Origin: Dryomyza anilis
Taxonomy: Eukaryota > Arthropoda > Insecta > Diptera > Dryomyzidae
Assembly (NCBI GenBank): GCA_951804985.1
Contig: OX638131.1
Span: forward strand, 5,990,630 to 6,054,629
Length of the DNA stretch: 64,000 nt
Direction: 5' to 3'
Shown here in pieces: positions 1 to 10,322 of this stretch. The notes beneath the pieces were generated by a model that was not told where the DNA came from, ran no database searches, and was given only the letters and a program-made list of their open reading frames with translations. Positions within the stretch are counted from its first letter, which is position 1, and each line of letters starts with the position of its first letter. A program made the position numbers and the translations under genes.

Positions 1-250
1 TATTATATTCATAAATATACTGAACAAATTCATCAATATGCCGATTCAAATTCATTGTATTGAATATTTCTTTCTTCACTATGATGTTCGATAGACAGAA
101 TAATTTCATATATATATATATATAAGGAATGTATTCATCAATATGTCATTTAATGAACGGTAATATTATTATGATGAATCTGGTAGTTGTCGAAAAAATT
201 CATAATATTTATGAATAAATTCATCATATTGATGAGTTTTTTTTTCTGTG
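1..250. mobile_element. M1-family palindromic MITE-like element, cut by window edge
   Basis: This is the right part of a repeat seen again at 9.4, 10.0, 42.2, 45.7, 48.9, 49.3 and 52.7 kb. It holds the family's internal blocks (TCATCAATATG, AATGAACGGT, GGTAGTTG) and the right end, where TTCATCATATTGATGA is followed by a T-run and TTCTGTG. There is no coding capacity. The left end lies outside the window. Confidence 0.75.
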
Positions 251-2050
251 AAACAACGGACTTTGAGAAAAAAAAGCCTGTTCCACAGTCAGAGTAGTGC
301 CTTAAAACTAATCCATCGACCTTTTTACAGCAGAGCAGACTTTTGTCCACAATGTTCTACAGATACATAAATGATAATGTCTAGACGGGACGTTACCATT
401 ATCAATGTAAGTACATCTCATGTATTCTGAGAAATTCGTATTTATTAAACGGCCCATCGACGGAAGCTCTTATTGCCAGTCCGCCTCTGGTATTTGTTCG
501 AGAGTATTTCACAAAATCCAAACTCAAATAACAGGTAAATATCGCTGCTGAATGTATAACTCTGAGGCATGCGACTGTACAAATATTTTCCCCAGATAAC
601 TGCGACCGACTTACTACATTATGTATGAATAATCAGTACAAATTACCTTGAGTTACAATGGCAGCCGACGACAACTACGCAGGATGTGCGCTGTCATACA
701 ATATTGGATGTAATCTATATTTTATTATGACGATACGGCAGAGGCGTCGAATGTTAGAGGTACCTATAACACAAGTCAATTCCTTCTAGTACTCTGCGAT
801 TTGTTGCAAAGAGGATGAAAAATTGTTTCCCATGCCGTTCTCATTCAATTTGTTTCGATGCTAGCTCATGCAGCATATAGTTTATGGCCAAGAGTTGTGC
901 CGATAAGTCGACTTACGTTTATGACAAACAATGAACATCGACAGCGGTGCAGCTCCAAACCTATTGTTGGACAGGCGGTTAGACCAACCGACCAATTGTC
1001 TGATCGACTGGCAGACGTTCGGTCGGTCGGTCAGTGGTGCCGCACAAGAGTGGTTGGCCAACCGACCGAGTTGTGTACCACCCAAGGCATTCAATCAGAA
1101 TTTAAATAAAATTCTTTGGCAAATCTGACAAATTCCATAAATTTATGGGTCAGCTGCTGCTGTGGTGCTGCAAGAGCAAACAGGACAGAGTATAGAATGG
1201 ATTTTATGTTGTACACGAGCAATATATGTGAACTGTTGTTGTTTAAAGATATTATTGGCAAATAATCCAGAATATTTCATGCGAGTTAAGCTGCCATTTC
1301 TGGATTTTTGCTTTTGGTTTGAGAAGACCTTTTAAGTAGTAACTACAAACAACAGCAAATATTTGGGTAGGTCCTGCCTGTCCTACCTTGGCATATTTAT
1401 ACACACACACACACACACAAAAACACAATAACCCAGTCATCTTGGATTGGCCTTTGTGAATTCGACCCCCCGGCTATGTTACCGTTCTGGGTTGCATCAA
1501 GTGGAAGAGATTTTATCGCTGCGAATTGTTTTCTTAACAACAATTTAAGTAACCGAAATCTTAGTAAATGCTCGAATTTACACCCGAGGGGTTTGAACCG
1601 GAACATTGTAGTCGTGGGCATGCAAATGTGCGCTGCTCTAATCCCCATGGCGGGCGTTTCTTTGGAGGAAGTGCAAATGTGGTATGGGGTTTATTACATT
1701 AAAGGTGTACGATGTTATCCCGCATTAGTTAAAGTACGCTTCTTTTAGTTGCTCTTCATAATTTAAGAGATTATATTCTGAAGTTTATTTGTTTTTTTTA
1801 TGATTTTTGTTTGTAGAGCTTGTTGACTTTGTACAGCCGGTTGACGGAACAGTAAGTCACGATATTTAATTTAATTAATTGTTGGTTTAATTAAAATTAT
1901 GAGAAAAACTAAGCGCCTAAATGGGAATAATTTGTTTGCAAAGCTCTGTTGAAAACTCTACTGAATGAAGGTGTACCAAGCACTTGAGTTGGTTAACTCG
2001 ACGATGACAGACAGTGGGGCAAAGAATTTTATTTTATTTTTGTTATTATT
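251..2050. other. Unique non-coding stretch with simple repeats
   Basis: I see no gene here. Positions 960-1075 carry repeated CGGTC/GACCG words that open short frames on both strands. Positions 1399-1418 are a (CA)n microsatellite. A frame at 1476-1748 has no recognisable domain or codon bias. Confidence 0.5.
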
Positions 2051-2490
2051 TTTTTACAAATGAACCAACGATTAGAGGTTGCCTCCTATTCACGCAATGC
2101 TAAGTATCGATCGTAGGAGAGGATAATAAGTTAAAGGGAGAGTGGTAAGATGAAGTTTTGATGTTTGTCTTGAATTACCTAATCTCGTAAGTCTCGTGAA
2201 AAACAGACACAGGGAGATTGTTCCACAAACATATCGTGCGATTAAAGATCGAATTTTCTCTGTAATGTGTGGTTCCCTAGAGAGCCGAGTTGAGAGTGGA
2301 ATCGAAGACTTATCGTTGTAATACCTATAAAACGTTGCAATACCAATAAACCATCGGTTCTTCGGTACTCAAGAACACCGAGATCGGATGAATTATTTTC
2401 ATCCTCTATTAGATATTGCTGTATTCGGAATTCTAAGGAGATTTTTGCATTCCATCTTTGGACTATTATAGGAGGTGTAGGCTGTGTCTT
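2051..2490 (-). pseudogene. Non-LTR retrotransposon reverse-transcriptase 3' fragment, part 1
   Basis: On the minus strand this aligns block by block with the better-preserved copy at 30980-31842. Decayed peptide similarity is visible, for example SLEFRIQQ against SLEFLDRIQQ, and DENNSSD against DENISSS. The 3' untranslated part at 2051-2250 also matches 30980-31190. Stop codons and frameshifts make it non-functional. It is interrupted at about 2505 by a 19-bp minisatellite and resumes at 3596. Confidence 0.7.
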
Positions 2491-2504
2491 CTTCTTCCTT
2501 CTTC

Positions 2505-3595
2505 TTCGTTTTCGTGAAAAATTGAATATTTCGTGAAAAATGGAATATATCGTAAAAATTTGCATTTTACGTAAAAGAATTCAATTTACTTAAAAAATTG
2601 AATTTTCGTGAAAAATTTAAATTTTCGTGAAAAATTTAAATTTTCGTGAAAAATTTAAATTTTCGTGAAAAATTTTAATTTTCGTGAAAAATTTAAATTT
2701 TTGTGAAAAATTTTAATTTTCATGAAAAATTTAAATTTTCGTGAAAAATTTAAATTCTCGTGAAAAATTTAATATATCGTGAAAAATTGAATTTTCAAGA
2801 GTAATTGAATTTTTCTGAAAAATAGATTTTTAGTGACTTTTTTTTGTTTTGAAAAATTGCATTTTCGTGAAATATTGAATTTTCGTGAAAAATTGAATTT
2901 TTTGTGAAAATTTATTTTTTTTCGTTAAAAATTGAACATTTCGTGAAAAATTTAATATTTCGTGAAAATATTACAATATCGTGAAAATTTTAATTTTTCG
3001 TTAAAAAATGAATTTTATCGTGAAAAATTTAATATTTCGTGAACAAATAAATTTTCGTGAAAATTTGAATTTCTCGTGACAAATTGAATTTTCGTGTAAA
3101 ATTGAATATTTCGTGAAAAATTAAATATTACGCGAAAAATTGAATTTTTGTGAAAATTTGAATTTTACGTGAAAAATGATTTTTTTTGTGAAAAATTTAA
3201 TATTTCGTGAAAAATTGAATATTTCGTGAAAAACTTGAATATGTCGTGATAAATTAAATATATTGAGATAAATAGATTTTTACGTAAAAAATTTAATATT
3301 TCGTGAAAAAATTAATATTTCATGAAAATTGAATTTTCGTGAAAAATTTTATTTTTCTTTATTTTGTGACAAATTATTTTTTTTTTATATATATTGTGAC
3401 CAAATTATTTTTTGTGAAAAATATAATATATCGTAATAAATTTCAAATTTCGTGATAATTTTGACTTTCGTGAAAAATTTAATATTTCGTAAAAAAATTG
3501 AATATTTCGTGAAAATTTTAATATGTCGGTAAAAATTAAATATTTCGTGAAAATTGAACATTTCATGAAAAGTTAAATTTTTCGTGAACAATTTA
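2505..3595. repeat. 19-bp minisatellite, locus 1 (TTTTCGTGAAAAATTTAAA)
   Basis: Roughly 57 imperfect head-to-tail copies of a 19-bp unit with invariant core TTCGTGAAAAATT. The complement (AATTTTTCACGAA) is the same family as the arrays at 24.8, 25.95 and 57.7 kb, which have CACTAAAA where this locus has CACGAAAA. The array sits inside a retrotransposon fragment and replaces about 100-170 bp of it. Confidence 0.92.
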
Positions 3596-3800
3596 TCGTC
3601 ATAACGAAGGTCACATTGAATTGATATGACCAACGTCCCAATATCTACAACACCTATATTTAGGGGAAGGATGCATCCATTTATGTCTGAGATAACTTAG
3701 AACATTGCGTATTACTTCCATTAAAACCTTTTCTATTTGCCCCACTCAGAGATTGTTTATGGTAATTATTGAGTACATCGTTCATAGTTCGGCTTTAACT
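3596..3800 (-). pseudogene. Non-LTR retrotransposon fragment, part 2
   Basis: This continues the fragment at 2051-2490. It aligns with 31601-31810 (shared: GGTCACATTGAATT-like start, TTAGGGG block, CCCCACTC.GAGATTGTTT block). Coding is destroyed. The element is 5'-truncated near 3800, close to where the 31.8 kb copy is truncated. Confidence 0.7.
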
Positions 3801-4036
3801 CCTAATATCCAAACAGTTTGGGCGCTGCTTGAATGAATTATGAAAGCTAATTGTTATTGGTGTCTGCAACGGAATGGATTGGGTTCTAACAGAAGTCGGG
3901 ACGTGGATAGAACAAAATCCTGTGGAACTCAAGAATTCCAGAATCATACATCGAAACTCATATTGAATGAGTATATTTACTTTGGTTTTCCGTTTAAAAA
4001 ACACAGAAGAAAACTTCACCAGTAAGAAAATTGATA
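3801..4036. other. Non-coding, nothing recognised
   Basis: Short AT-rich spacer between the retrotransposon remnant and a MITE. The small frames on both strands here show no domain. Confidence 0.4.
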
Positions 4037-4288
4037 TATCGTCGGTGATACTGCAAAACCGCCTATCTCCATTTTCGAATACCTCTTACAAAATTAATTT
4101 TACAGAAGAAACAAAACCATTTTCAGTCTCAATTCTGCACTTACTTCATACAAAATTAAGTATGTCATAACTTATAATGGCATTTTTCTAATTTATTCGA
4201 TAAACATATCATTAAAAACTCGATTATAACACAAAATTAGGCGTAATTTTTACATGCAGTTGGCGGTTTTGCTGTATCACCGACGACA
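4037..4288. mobile_element. 252-bp TA-flanked MITE with 28-bp terminal inverted repeats
   Basis: The left end TATCGTCGGTGATACTGC continues to AAAACCGCC and is mirrored at 4261-4288, with two mismatches over 28 bp. Both sides are flanked by TA (4035-4036 and 4289-4290), as expected for a Tc1/mariner-mobilised non-autonomous element. There is no open frame of note. Confidence 0.85.
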
Positions 4289-5120
4289 TATTCTTGATCT
4301 ACAACATCTCCTGATCAATATTTTACTATACTTTTTCAATATTTTACTTTTGGAGTTAAAAAAATACAATTGAAGCTTAAAACTGTTTTCCTTTCGTTGG
4401 CTACAGTGGTACCTAATGTATCGTCTAAAGTTTTAATATCGAGTTGATCTGATATTCCGTTCCCATTTAATATCTAAAGTGCTTTGTTCCCCCACTTCAC
4501 CTAGAAAATTATATATTTTGGGTTTGACTGGTCATAACTTTCGCCATGACACCCTGAATTCCATTGGGTTTATTTCAAAATATTAGCTAAAGTATTCTCT
4601 AAATACAAAAGAAATAAGCCGGAAAATTCAAATTAGAAAAAAGTCGATTATTTAATACTGATCAACATAAAACATTTTAAGGGCCGTTTTCAACATCTTC
4701 GGTTAAGCACTAACTGCCACTTTAACTCAGAGTTACCAATAGAATGTATGGAATTGAAACACTTAACTGAACATTGTGAAAATGGCCTGTTATAATCACT
4801 GCTTCTGTATTTTTTTGTCCGATTTAACTGGTTGATGGTTTGTTCAAACAGTAATACATTTTTCTAACAGATGTAGTACCAACTTTTTTAGTTTATGTCG
4901 TTTGGTAGACGTCATTTGATTTCCATTTTGAATTTTGAGTATCATAACGGGAACTTTCAGGTCCGGAAGGGTACATTTGCCATATTAGGATGTCGCTGAA
5001 AATTCTCCACATTAATTTTATCATTCAATGTAGCATTTTAGGGGTTGACCTTTACTCGATTTTAAATCTTGGAAATCCATTGTCAGTCTAGTATATATTG
5101 GGAATTGATAATTATGTTTG
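4289..5120. repeat. Dispersed repeat fragments
   Basis: Positions 4500-4640 (GACTGGTCATAACTTT onward) match 7310-7440 at moderate identity. Positions 4985-5100 match the right arm of the foldback element at 8225-8331 (shared TTTTAGGGGTTGACCTTT and CCATTGTCAGTCTA). The remainder is AT-rich and unassigned. Confidence 0.6.
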
Positions 5121-7023
5121 AAAACAATAGTAGTCTTTAAGGGTTTCTGTTGCATATATAGCTTTAAGATAATCTTTTAAAACTGTGTAAAACACGTTGA
5201 ACTAACCCCAATAACAGCACAAGTTTACTAATTACACGACTCGTTTGTAGCCACTGTATTTAAATCCACAAACAAAAGTCGTGTAAACGATACCTACTAA
5301 TGTTTCAGAACTTTTCCCAGTCACTGTCAGCATCACCCAACAGACGACCGAGTAGCTGACAGGGCGACGAGATGACAACAGCCCAATAGAAGCAGCTTCA
5401 ACTTTGGCGTTTGAGCAACCGACCACTAATGCAGCTCGTTTGTCATGCTTAAACAAACGAACGACGAACGAACGAAGGGTCCTCTATGCGCCGCTTTGTT
5501 TGCGAGATATCGGAGCATTGGCCCAGTCAGTCAGGCAGTCAGGCAGTGAGGCATTCAGGCTGCATGGCGTGAGATGCAAGACTTCCGGATGGAGCCAGAG
5601 TAAATAAGCAGCAGATGACAAATACTGAAAGAGCTACTGTGCAGTCACAAAGACAAGAAAGAACATCAACCGCCGAGGTGCACGAACTGCTTGGAATATG
5701 AGAAAATCATTTTTTGAGCTGAAAATCATGTAAATTTCACACAATAAAGGGTTACTTACTTTAAAAAACATACACACATTAGTCAGCGGGTATTTTAAGA
5801 CCCTTGCCATAGTTAGCAAACACAAATTAATGTGTGTCCCAAAACCCGGAAACTAACACCGCAGGGGTTGTTCGTGAATGCAGCACCCTTTGAAACCCGC
5901 TTAAAATTGAGTGTTAATAAATACAATGTCCACGCTTTGATTGCTTAAATAAGTTATGGCATTTTTATTGATAGCATTGGTGATATCAATGACGCATATC
6001 CTGCGGCGTCATTCATAACCTTAGATAACATTTGAACCATCGCCATTTAAGGCACCCTTAATGCGCGCCGCTCAGGGTCTATGCTGGGTCTGTGCACTGT
6101 GCATTCCGGCACAGCGGGCAATTAGCTGACTTCGTTACCCTTCGTTGCTTTTAGCACAAATCATCAGCAGTTCGAATTTCGTAGTCAGCATGTGATAAAC
6201 AGCCCTCAGCCCCTGACAATCACTGGAAATCGGATGCACCCTCATTGACGCTCGACGATGCGCTATGTTTTTACCTCGACTTTTGTCTTGTTAAGGCATA
6301 TTTTTATCGTCTCATCGCAAGACTACTTTAGATTCTCTTTGTTGCTGCTCTTCGTTTTTGCATGCAATCAGTGCAGCAATTTGCATCAGCAACATAGTCG
6401 GCAACAACATGCAAAACATTCGAAAGTCTTCCTCTATGCCGTCTGTGTTGCGTACGGCATAATCACGCAAAAGGCCAGAACTGATTTAATTAATCAATTA
6501 GAGCAACCCAGACGAGTGTTGTGGAAAATTCAACACACAATTATTTCGTTCAGTTGTAGCAAAAACTATGAACGAACGAAAGTTTTTGTTTCGTCTTTTT
6601 TGCGGAAAACTTTCTGTAAGAACTGAATAACTGCACAATTTTTTTAAAACAAATCAACTATAAAAAATTAGAGCGCTCGTTCTACTTTCATGCACAGCAG
6701 GACTACTTCCGACAATTCGCTGATAGTTTTTTTTTATTCGACTTTTGCGCAAAATGCAATACAGCCCAAAAGTTGCCAAGAACTTGTAGTGTCCACGAAT
6801 AACGAAATTTTGCTGCACGCCGAAAATAGTTCTGAGCGATTGCCACATCCAGCGCACAGTGCTGCCACCCGCCACCGAACGTGACCGTTACCATCTGACG
6901 CATCAGTCTCATGGTAATTATAATTAGGCAAAAATAATAATACACTTCAAAGAAATTGGGCCAGAAAATACGGACGACGCACTGTGGTCGAAAACAACAA
7001 AATATCTACGAAAATAAAAAATA
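5121..7023. other. Mostly unique island, no coding region supported
   Basis: The stretch 5330-6260 is richer in GC than its surroundings and holds CAGT/CAGG short repeats (5524-5560). A 122-codon frame at 6258-6626 has hydrophobic runs but no recognisable family, no splice-consistent context and no homopeptide signature, so I do not call it. It may be conserved non-coding DNA. Confidence 0.4.
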
Positions 7024-7141
7024 CAGCCCAATTCTAAATAAATACTACCACATATATTTGAGAGTTAACATATAAAGTTTTTTTTGCTCCCAATAATTTC
7101 GCCAAAATTTTTGTGAGAGTATTTTTTTAGAATTGGGCTGT
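7024..7141. mobile_element. Short 118-bp MITE-like inverted repeat
   Basis: CAGCCCAATTCTAAATAAAT at the left is mirrored by TTTTTTTAGAATTGGGCTG at the right, giving about 22-bp inverted ends with one or two mismatches. The interior is AT-rich and non-coding. A target duplication is not clear. Confidence 0.65.
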
Positions 7142-7746
7142 TAATGTCAAATATATAATTTATGAATTTGTCTTTAATTTCAGAAATGTAGTTAAAAAAA
7201 GTAAGATTAAAGATCTAGTTTAACTTATAACAAATACTTTCATTTCGTTATGAAAATCTTATATTTTGTAAAATATATAATAGTTACACTTCAAAATTTA
7301 TATTTTCTGCATTTGACTGATCATAACTTTGGTCAGACCCACCCGAATTTCATAGAGTATATATTAAAATATTAACTGAAGTATTCTTCATGAATTACAA
7401 AAGAATTCGGATTGAAAACTCAAATCCGTAAAATATAAAAATCCTAAATATATATAAAAAGAAGAGAATTGTTATTTATATGTTTTACTTAATGTATACA
7501 AAATTTTAGGCAATATTCCAAAACTGAGTAGAGTTTCGAATAGTTTGATCTCAGATATGGATCAAATGCCACTAAAGTTGTTTCAAAAATATTCGTTTCA
7601 TAGAAATATAAAAATATATAATATAGAAATTGTGCTATTTCCATAATCGAAAATTGATCAGTGATTTTTGTTTTGTTCTTTTCATAGCCAGTAACCTGAT
7701 TGACTGACAATACACATGTCCAAACTAATAGAGTAAATTTTACTAT
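7142..7746. other. AT-rich non-coding DNA with a dispersed repeat
   Basis: Positions 7310-7440 (TTTGACTGATCATAACTTTG onward) are a diverged copy of 4500-4640. Nothing else is recognised. Confidence 0.45.
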
Positions 7747-8400
7747 ACACAGTTGACTCCTCCTTTGGCATGAGGTTAGAATAACGAAAAAGTTAGTTGT
7801 AACAACCAATTTTATTTTCTATTAATTGGTTGATTCGGTTAGCACTTAAAATTATTTCATGTACACTAGACTGACAATGGATTTTCATGATTTCAAATCG
7901 ATAAAAGGTCAATTCATAAAAATGCTCTATTGGATGAGAAAATCGATGTGGAGAATTTTCAGTGAAATACGAATATAGTAAATGGACCCGCCGCACAGTG
8001 GTCCAAAATTTAAAAAAGCTGGCAAAAATACTAAAAATCGTATATTTCGGTTAAAGACAAGTAAACGTTCCATGTGTGATTCAAATTCGTGTGATTCGGT
8101 ATAAAAATTGCAATGGTCTGACAATTTTTATGTTTTGAAAAATTCAACATTTTTTTTTTTTGAACATACTATTTTTAAGAAATTCGTTTAATAGGGGTAA
8201 TATTAAGAGAATGAATTTCGTTCAAAATTCTCCATATCGATTTTCTCATCCAATAGAGCATTTTTAGGGGTTGACCTTTTCAATCAAATTCTAATATCTT
8301 TTTTTTTTCATACAAAGCCATTGTCAGTCTAATGTACGCACATCAAACTGTTCTAAAACTATTCTAAATTGGTATAAACTACGAGCCCTTTAGTTTTGGC
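7747..8400. mobile_element. M2-family MITE remnant, split by a foldback element
   Basis: The left part (7747-7864) has the family's ACACAG end, GGCATGAGGTT block and GTTAGTTGTAACAACCAA block. After the inserted foldback element the M2 sequence resumes at 8332 with CTGTTCTAAAACT and TTGGTATAAACTAC, matching 33860-33900. The right terminus has decayed. Confidence 0.7.
7865..8331. mobile_element. 467-bp foldback-type element nested in an M2 MITE
   Basis: Long inverted arms: TAGACTGACAATGG at the left is mirrored by CCATTGTCAGTCTA at the right, and similarity continues for about 100 bp (ATGCTCTATTGGATGAGAAA against its complement at 8245-8265). The insertion is flanked by ATGTAC on both sides (7859-7864 and 8332-8337). 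A solitary arm occurs at 4985-5100. Confidence 0.85.
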
Positions 8401-9415
8401 TCTTAGACACGACTTAAGAGTTGTGCTCCATTGTGAAAATTAAGAGTTAGATACAAAAGATGAATGTTGAATTTGTGTATTGATCGTCCATTCTGTATTT
8501 TCATAGATATCGAGTTCGGAAATCAATTTTTGTATTGTTGAAAAAACCAAAAACCCAGTCACATGGGTAATTTTGAGTTATTTGAATACAAATGGTAGGA
8601 CAAAAGGTCAAAATCGACCCTGATAGACAGCGTAGGTATTTAAATAATCTAAATTAAAAGTTTTTTATATGCCGTATTTAGTTTTTCTGTACTCGTGATT
8701 TCAACAGACTTTAAATTGACTCTGGAGGTCAGGTGTTCAATAATACATACTTTTCCATACCGATTATGCCTCCTTCTGGGTATTATAAACGGCGTAATAA
8801 ACTGAATATAGCCTTTCAATCTTACTCAATATGGTCTAAATAATAAAAATGGTACTCGACTTTTGGGTTAACAAGTTTCATGTTAGACCGTATTAGTTTT
8901 TAATGGGACATTGTTTTTATTACAGTTTAGACTTTTATATTTTTTTGGAATGAAAAATGTATCTTTGTGTCCTGGACATCAGTCATGAAATCATGAAGTC
9001 AGGTCATGAAGTGATCATGTCATTGTTTGAGGTGATCGGGATATGACGAGGCCCATAATGTCCTTGTAACGCAGTGTCCTGATCACGTATTGACCTCAGG
9101 CCATGATCATGTATTGATCGGGCAATTCCCCATTTTAATATTTACCCGACAATTGCCTTGTCTGAGCCCGAGAATAATAGGGTTTCTCTCATTAATCTCG
9201 ATCATTGCCTGATACTAATTTCGTTATAATGAACAAATAATGTTGCTATGATCGGGAACATTGACTGTTTATATGTAAACCCTGCTATAGTAAGCATGAT
9301 TAGGGCATGCAAAGGCAATGATCATATTTTCTCTAATAGGGCTTACCCAACGAAAACCCGATCATTTCCCAATGGCGCATCGGGCAAATTTCTACTAGGG
9401 TAAATAGTGTGGATT
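8401..9415. other. Non-coding DNA with a GATCGGG-rich repeat
   Basis: The stretch 8980-9402 is rich in GATCATG and GATCGGG words and ends in AAATTTCTACTAGGG. This resembles the ends and interior of the small MITEs at 23924 and 38291. Its left boundary is not defined. No gene is seen. Confidence 0.45.
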
Positions 9416-10008
9416 CACAGAAAAACAAATCTTCATCATATTGATGAACAGGAACATAAAATATAATATATTTTACTTCATATTGAAAAATGCTGTTCAT
9501 CAAACCAAACCAAATAATCAAAACTTTTTATTAATAAAAAGTTATATTTATAAAAAATATATAAAAAAAATGTCGTTAAATAATTTCCAAAAATTTTTTG
9601 TTCGACATTTTTTGTTTTTTCGTAATTTTTTTTTATTTTTCTTTCGAAAAACATGTTTTTTTTGGATAATTTTTTTTTGAAAAAAGTTTTTCTGTTATTT
9701 TTAAATAACATTTTTACAACACTTTTTTTAATTTCTTAACATTTTTTTTTTGAAAAATTCGTAAAAAATATTATATTTATAAATATTGTGAACAAATTCA
9801 TCAATATGACGATTTATATTCATTGTACTGAATATTTCGTTCCTCATTATGATGTTCGATAGTACGAATAATTTCATATATATAATGAATGTATTCATCA
9901 ATATGTTATTGAATGAATGGTGGTATCAATATGATGAATCTTGTAGTTGGTGCAAAAAATTCGTAATATTTATGAATAAATTCATCATATTGATGCATTT
10001 TTTCTGTG
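9416..10008. mobile_element. M1 MITE-like element, full length (593 bp)
   Basis: The left end CACAGAAAAACAAATC is followed by TTCATCATATTGATGAA. The right end has TTCATCATATTGATGCA, a T-run and CTGTG. The left half contains hypervariable A/T homopolymer runs with TTCGAAAAA motifs. The right half carries the conserved CATCAATATG and GGTAGTTGG blocks. No transposase is encoded. Confidence 0.85.
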
Positions 10009-10322
10009 TACTACATCAATGTTATGATTTCATCATCAATTTGATGAATTACTGAAAAAGTGTTCTTCTCTTTACATTACATTTATGAACAAATGTATTA
10101 CATACAAATTGTATGTACATCATATTGAAGAATTTTGCTAAGAAATTAAATTTCCAACAAAAATGATTTTTTTAATCATTTATTTTTTGAACATTTTTTC
10201 ATAATATTTTTTTTTGTTAAAATTTTAATTCATTGAATGAAATCTTCAATATGATGTATCTGGTAGTTGGTGAAAATATTCATAATATTGATGTATAAAA
10301 ATATTGAAGAATTTTTTCTGTG
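10009..10322. mobile_element. M1 MITE-like element, diverged copy abutting the previous one
   Basis: It begins directly after the previous element with TTCATCATCAATTTGATGAA and ends with AATATTGAAGAATTTTTTCTGTG, including the GGTAGTTGGTGAAAATATTC block. The two copies are head to tail, either by insertion of one beside the other or by duplication. Confidence 0.7.
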
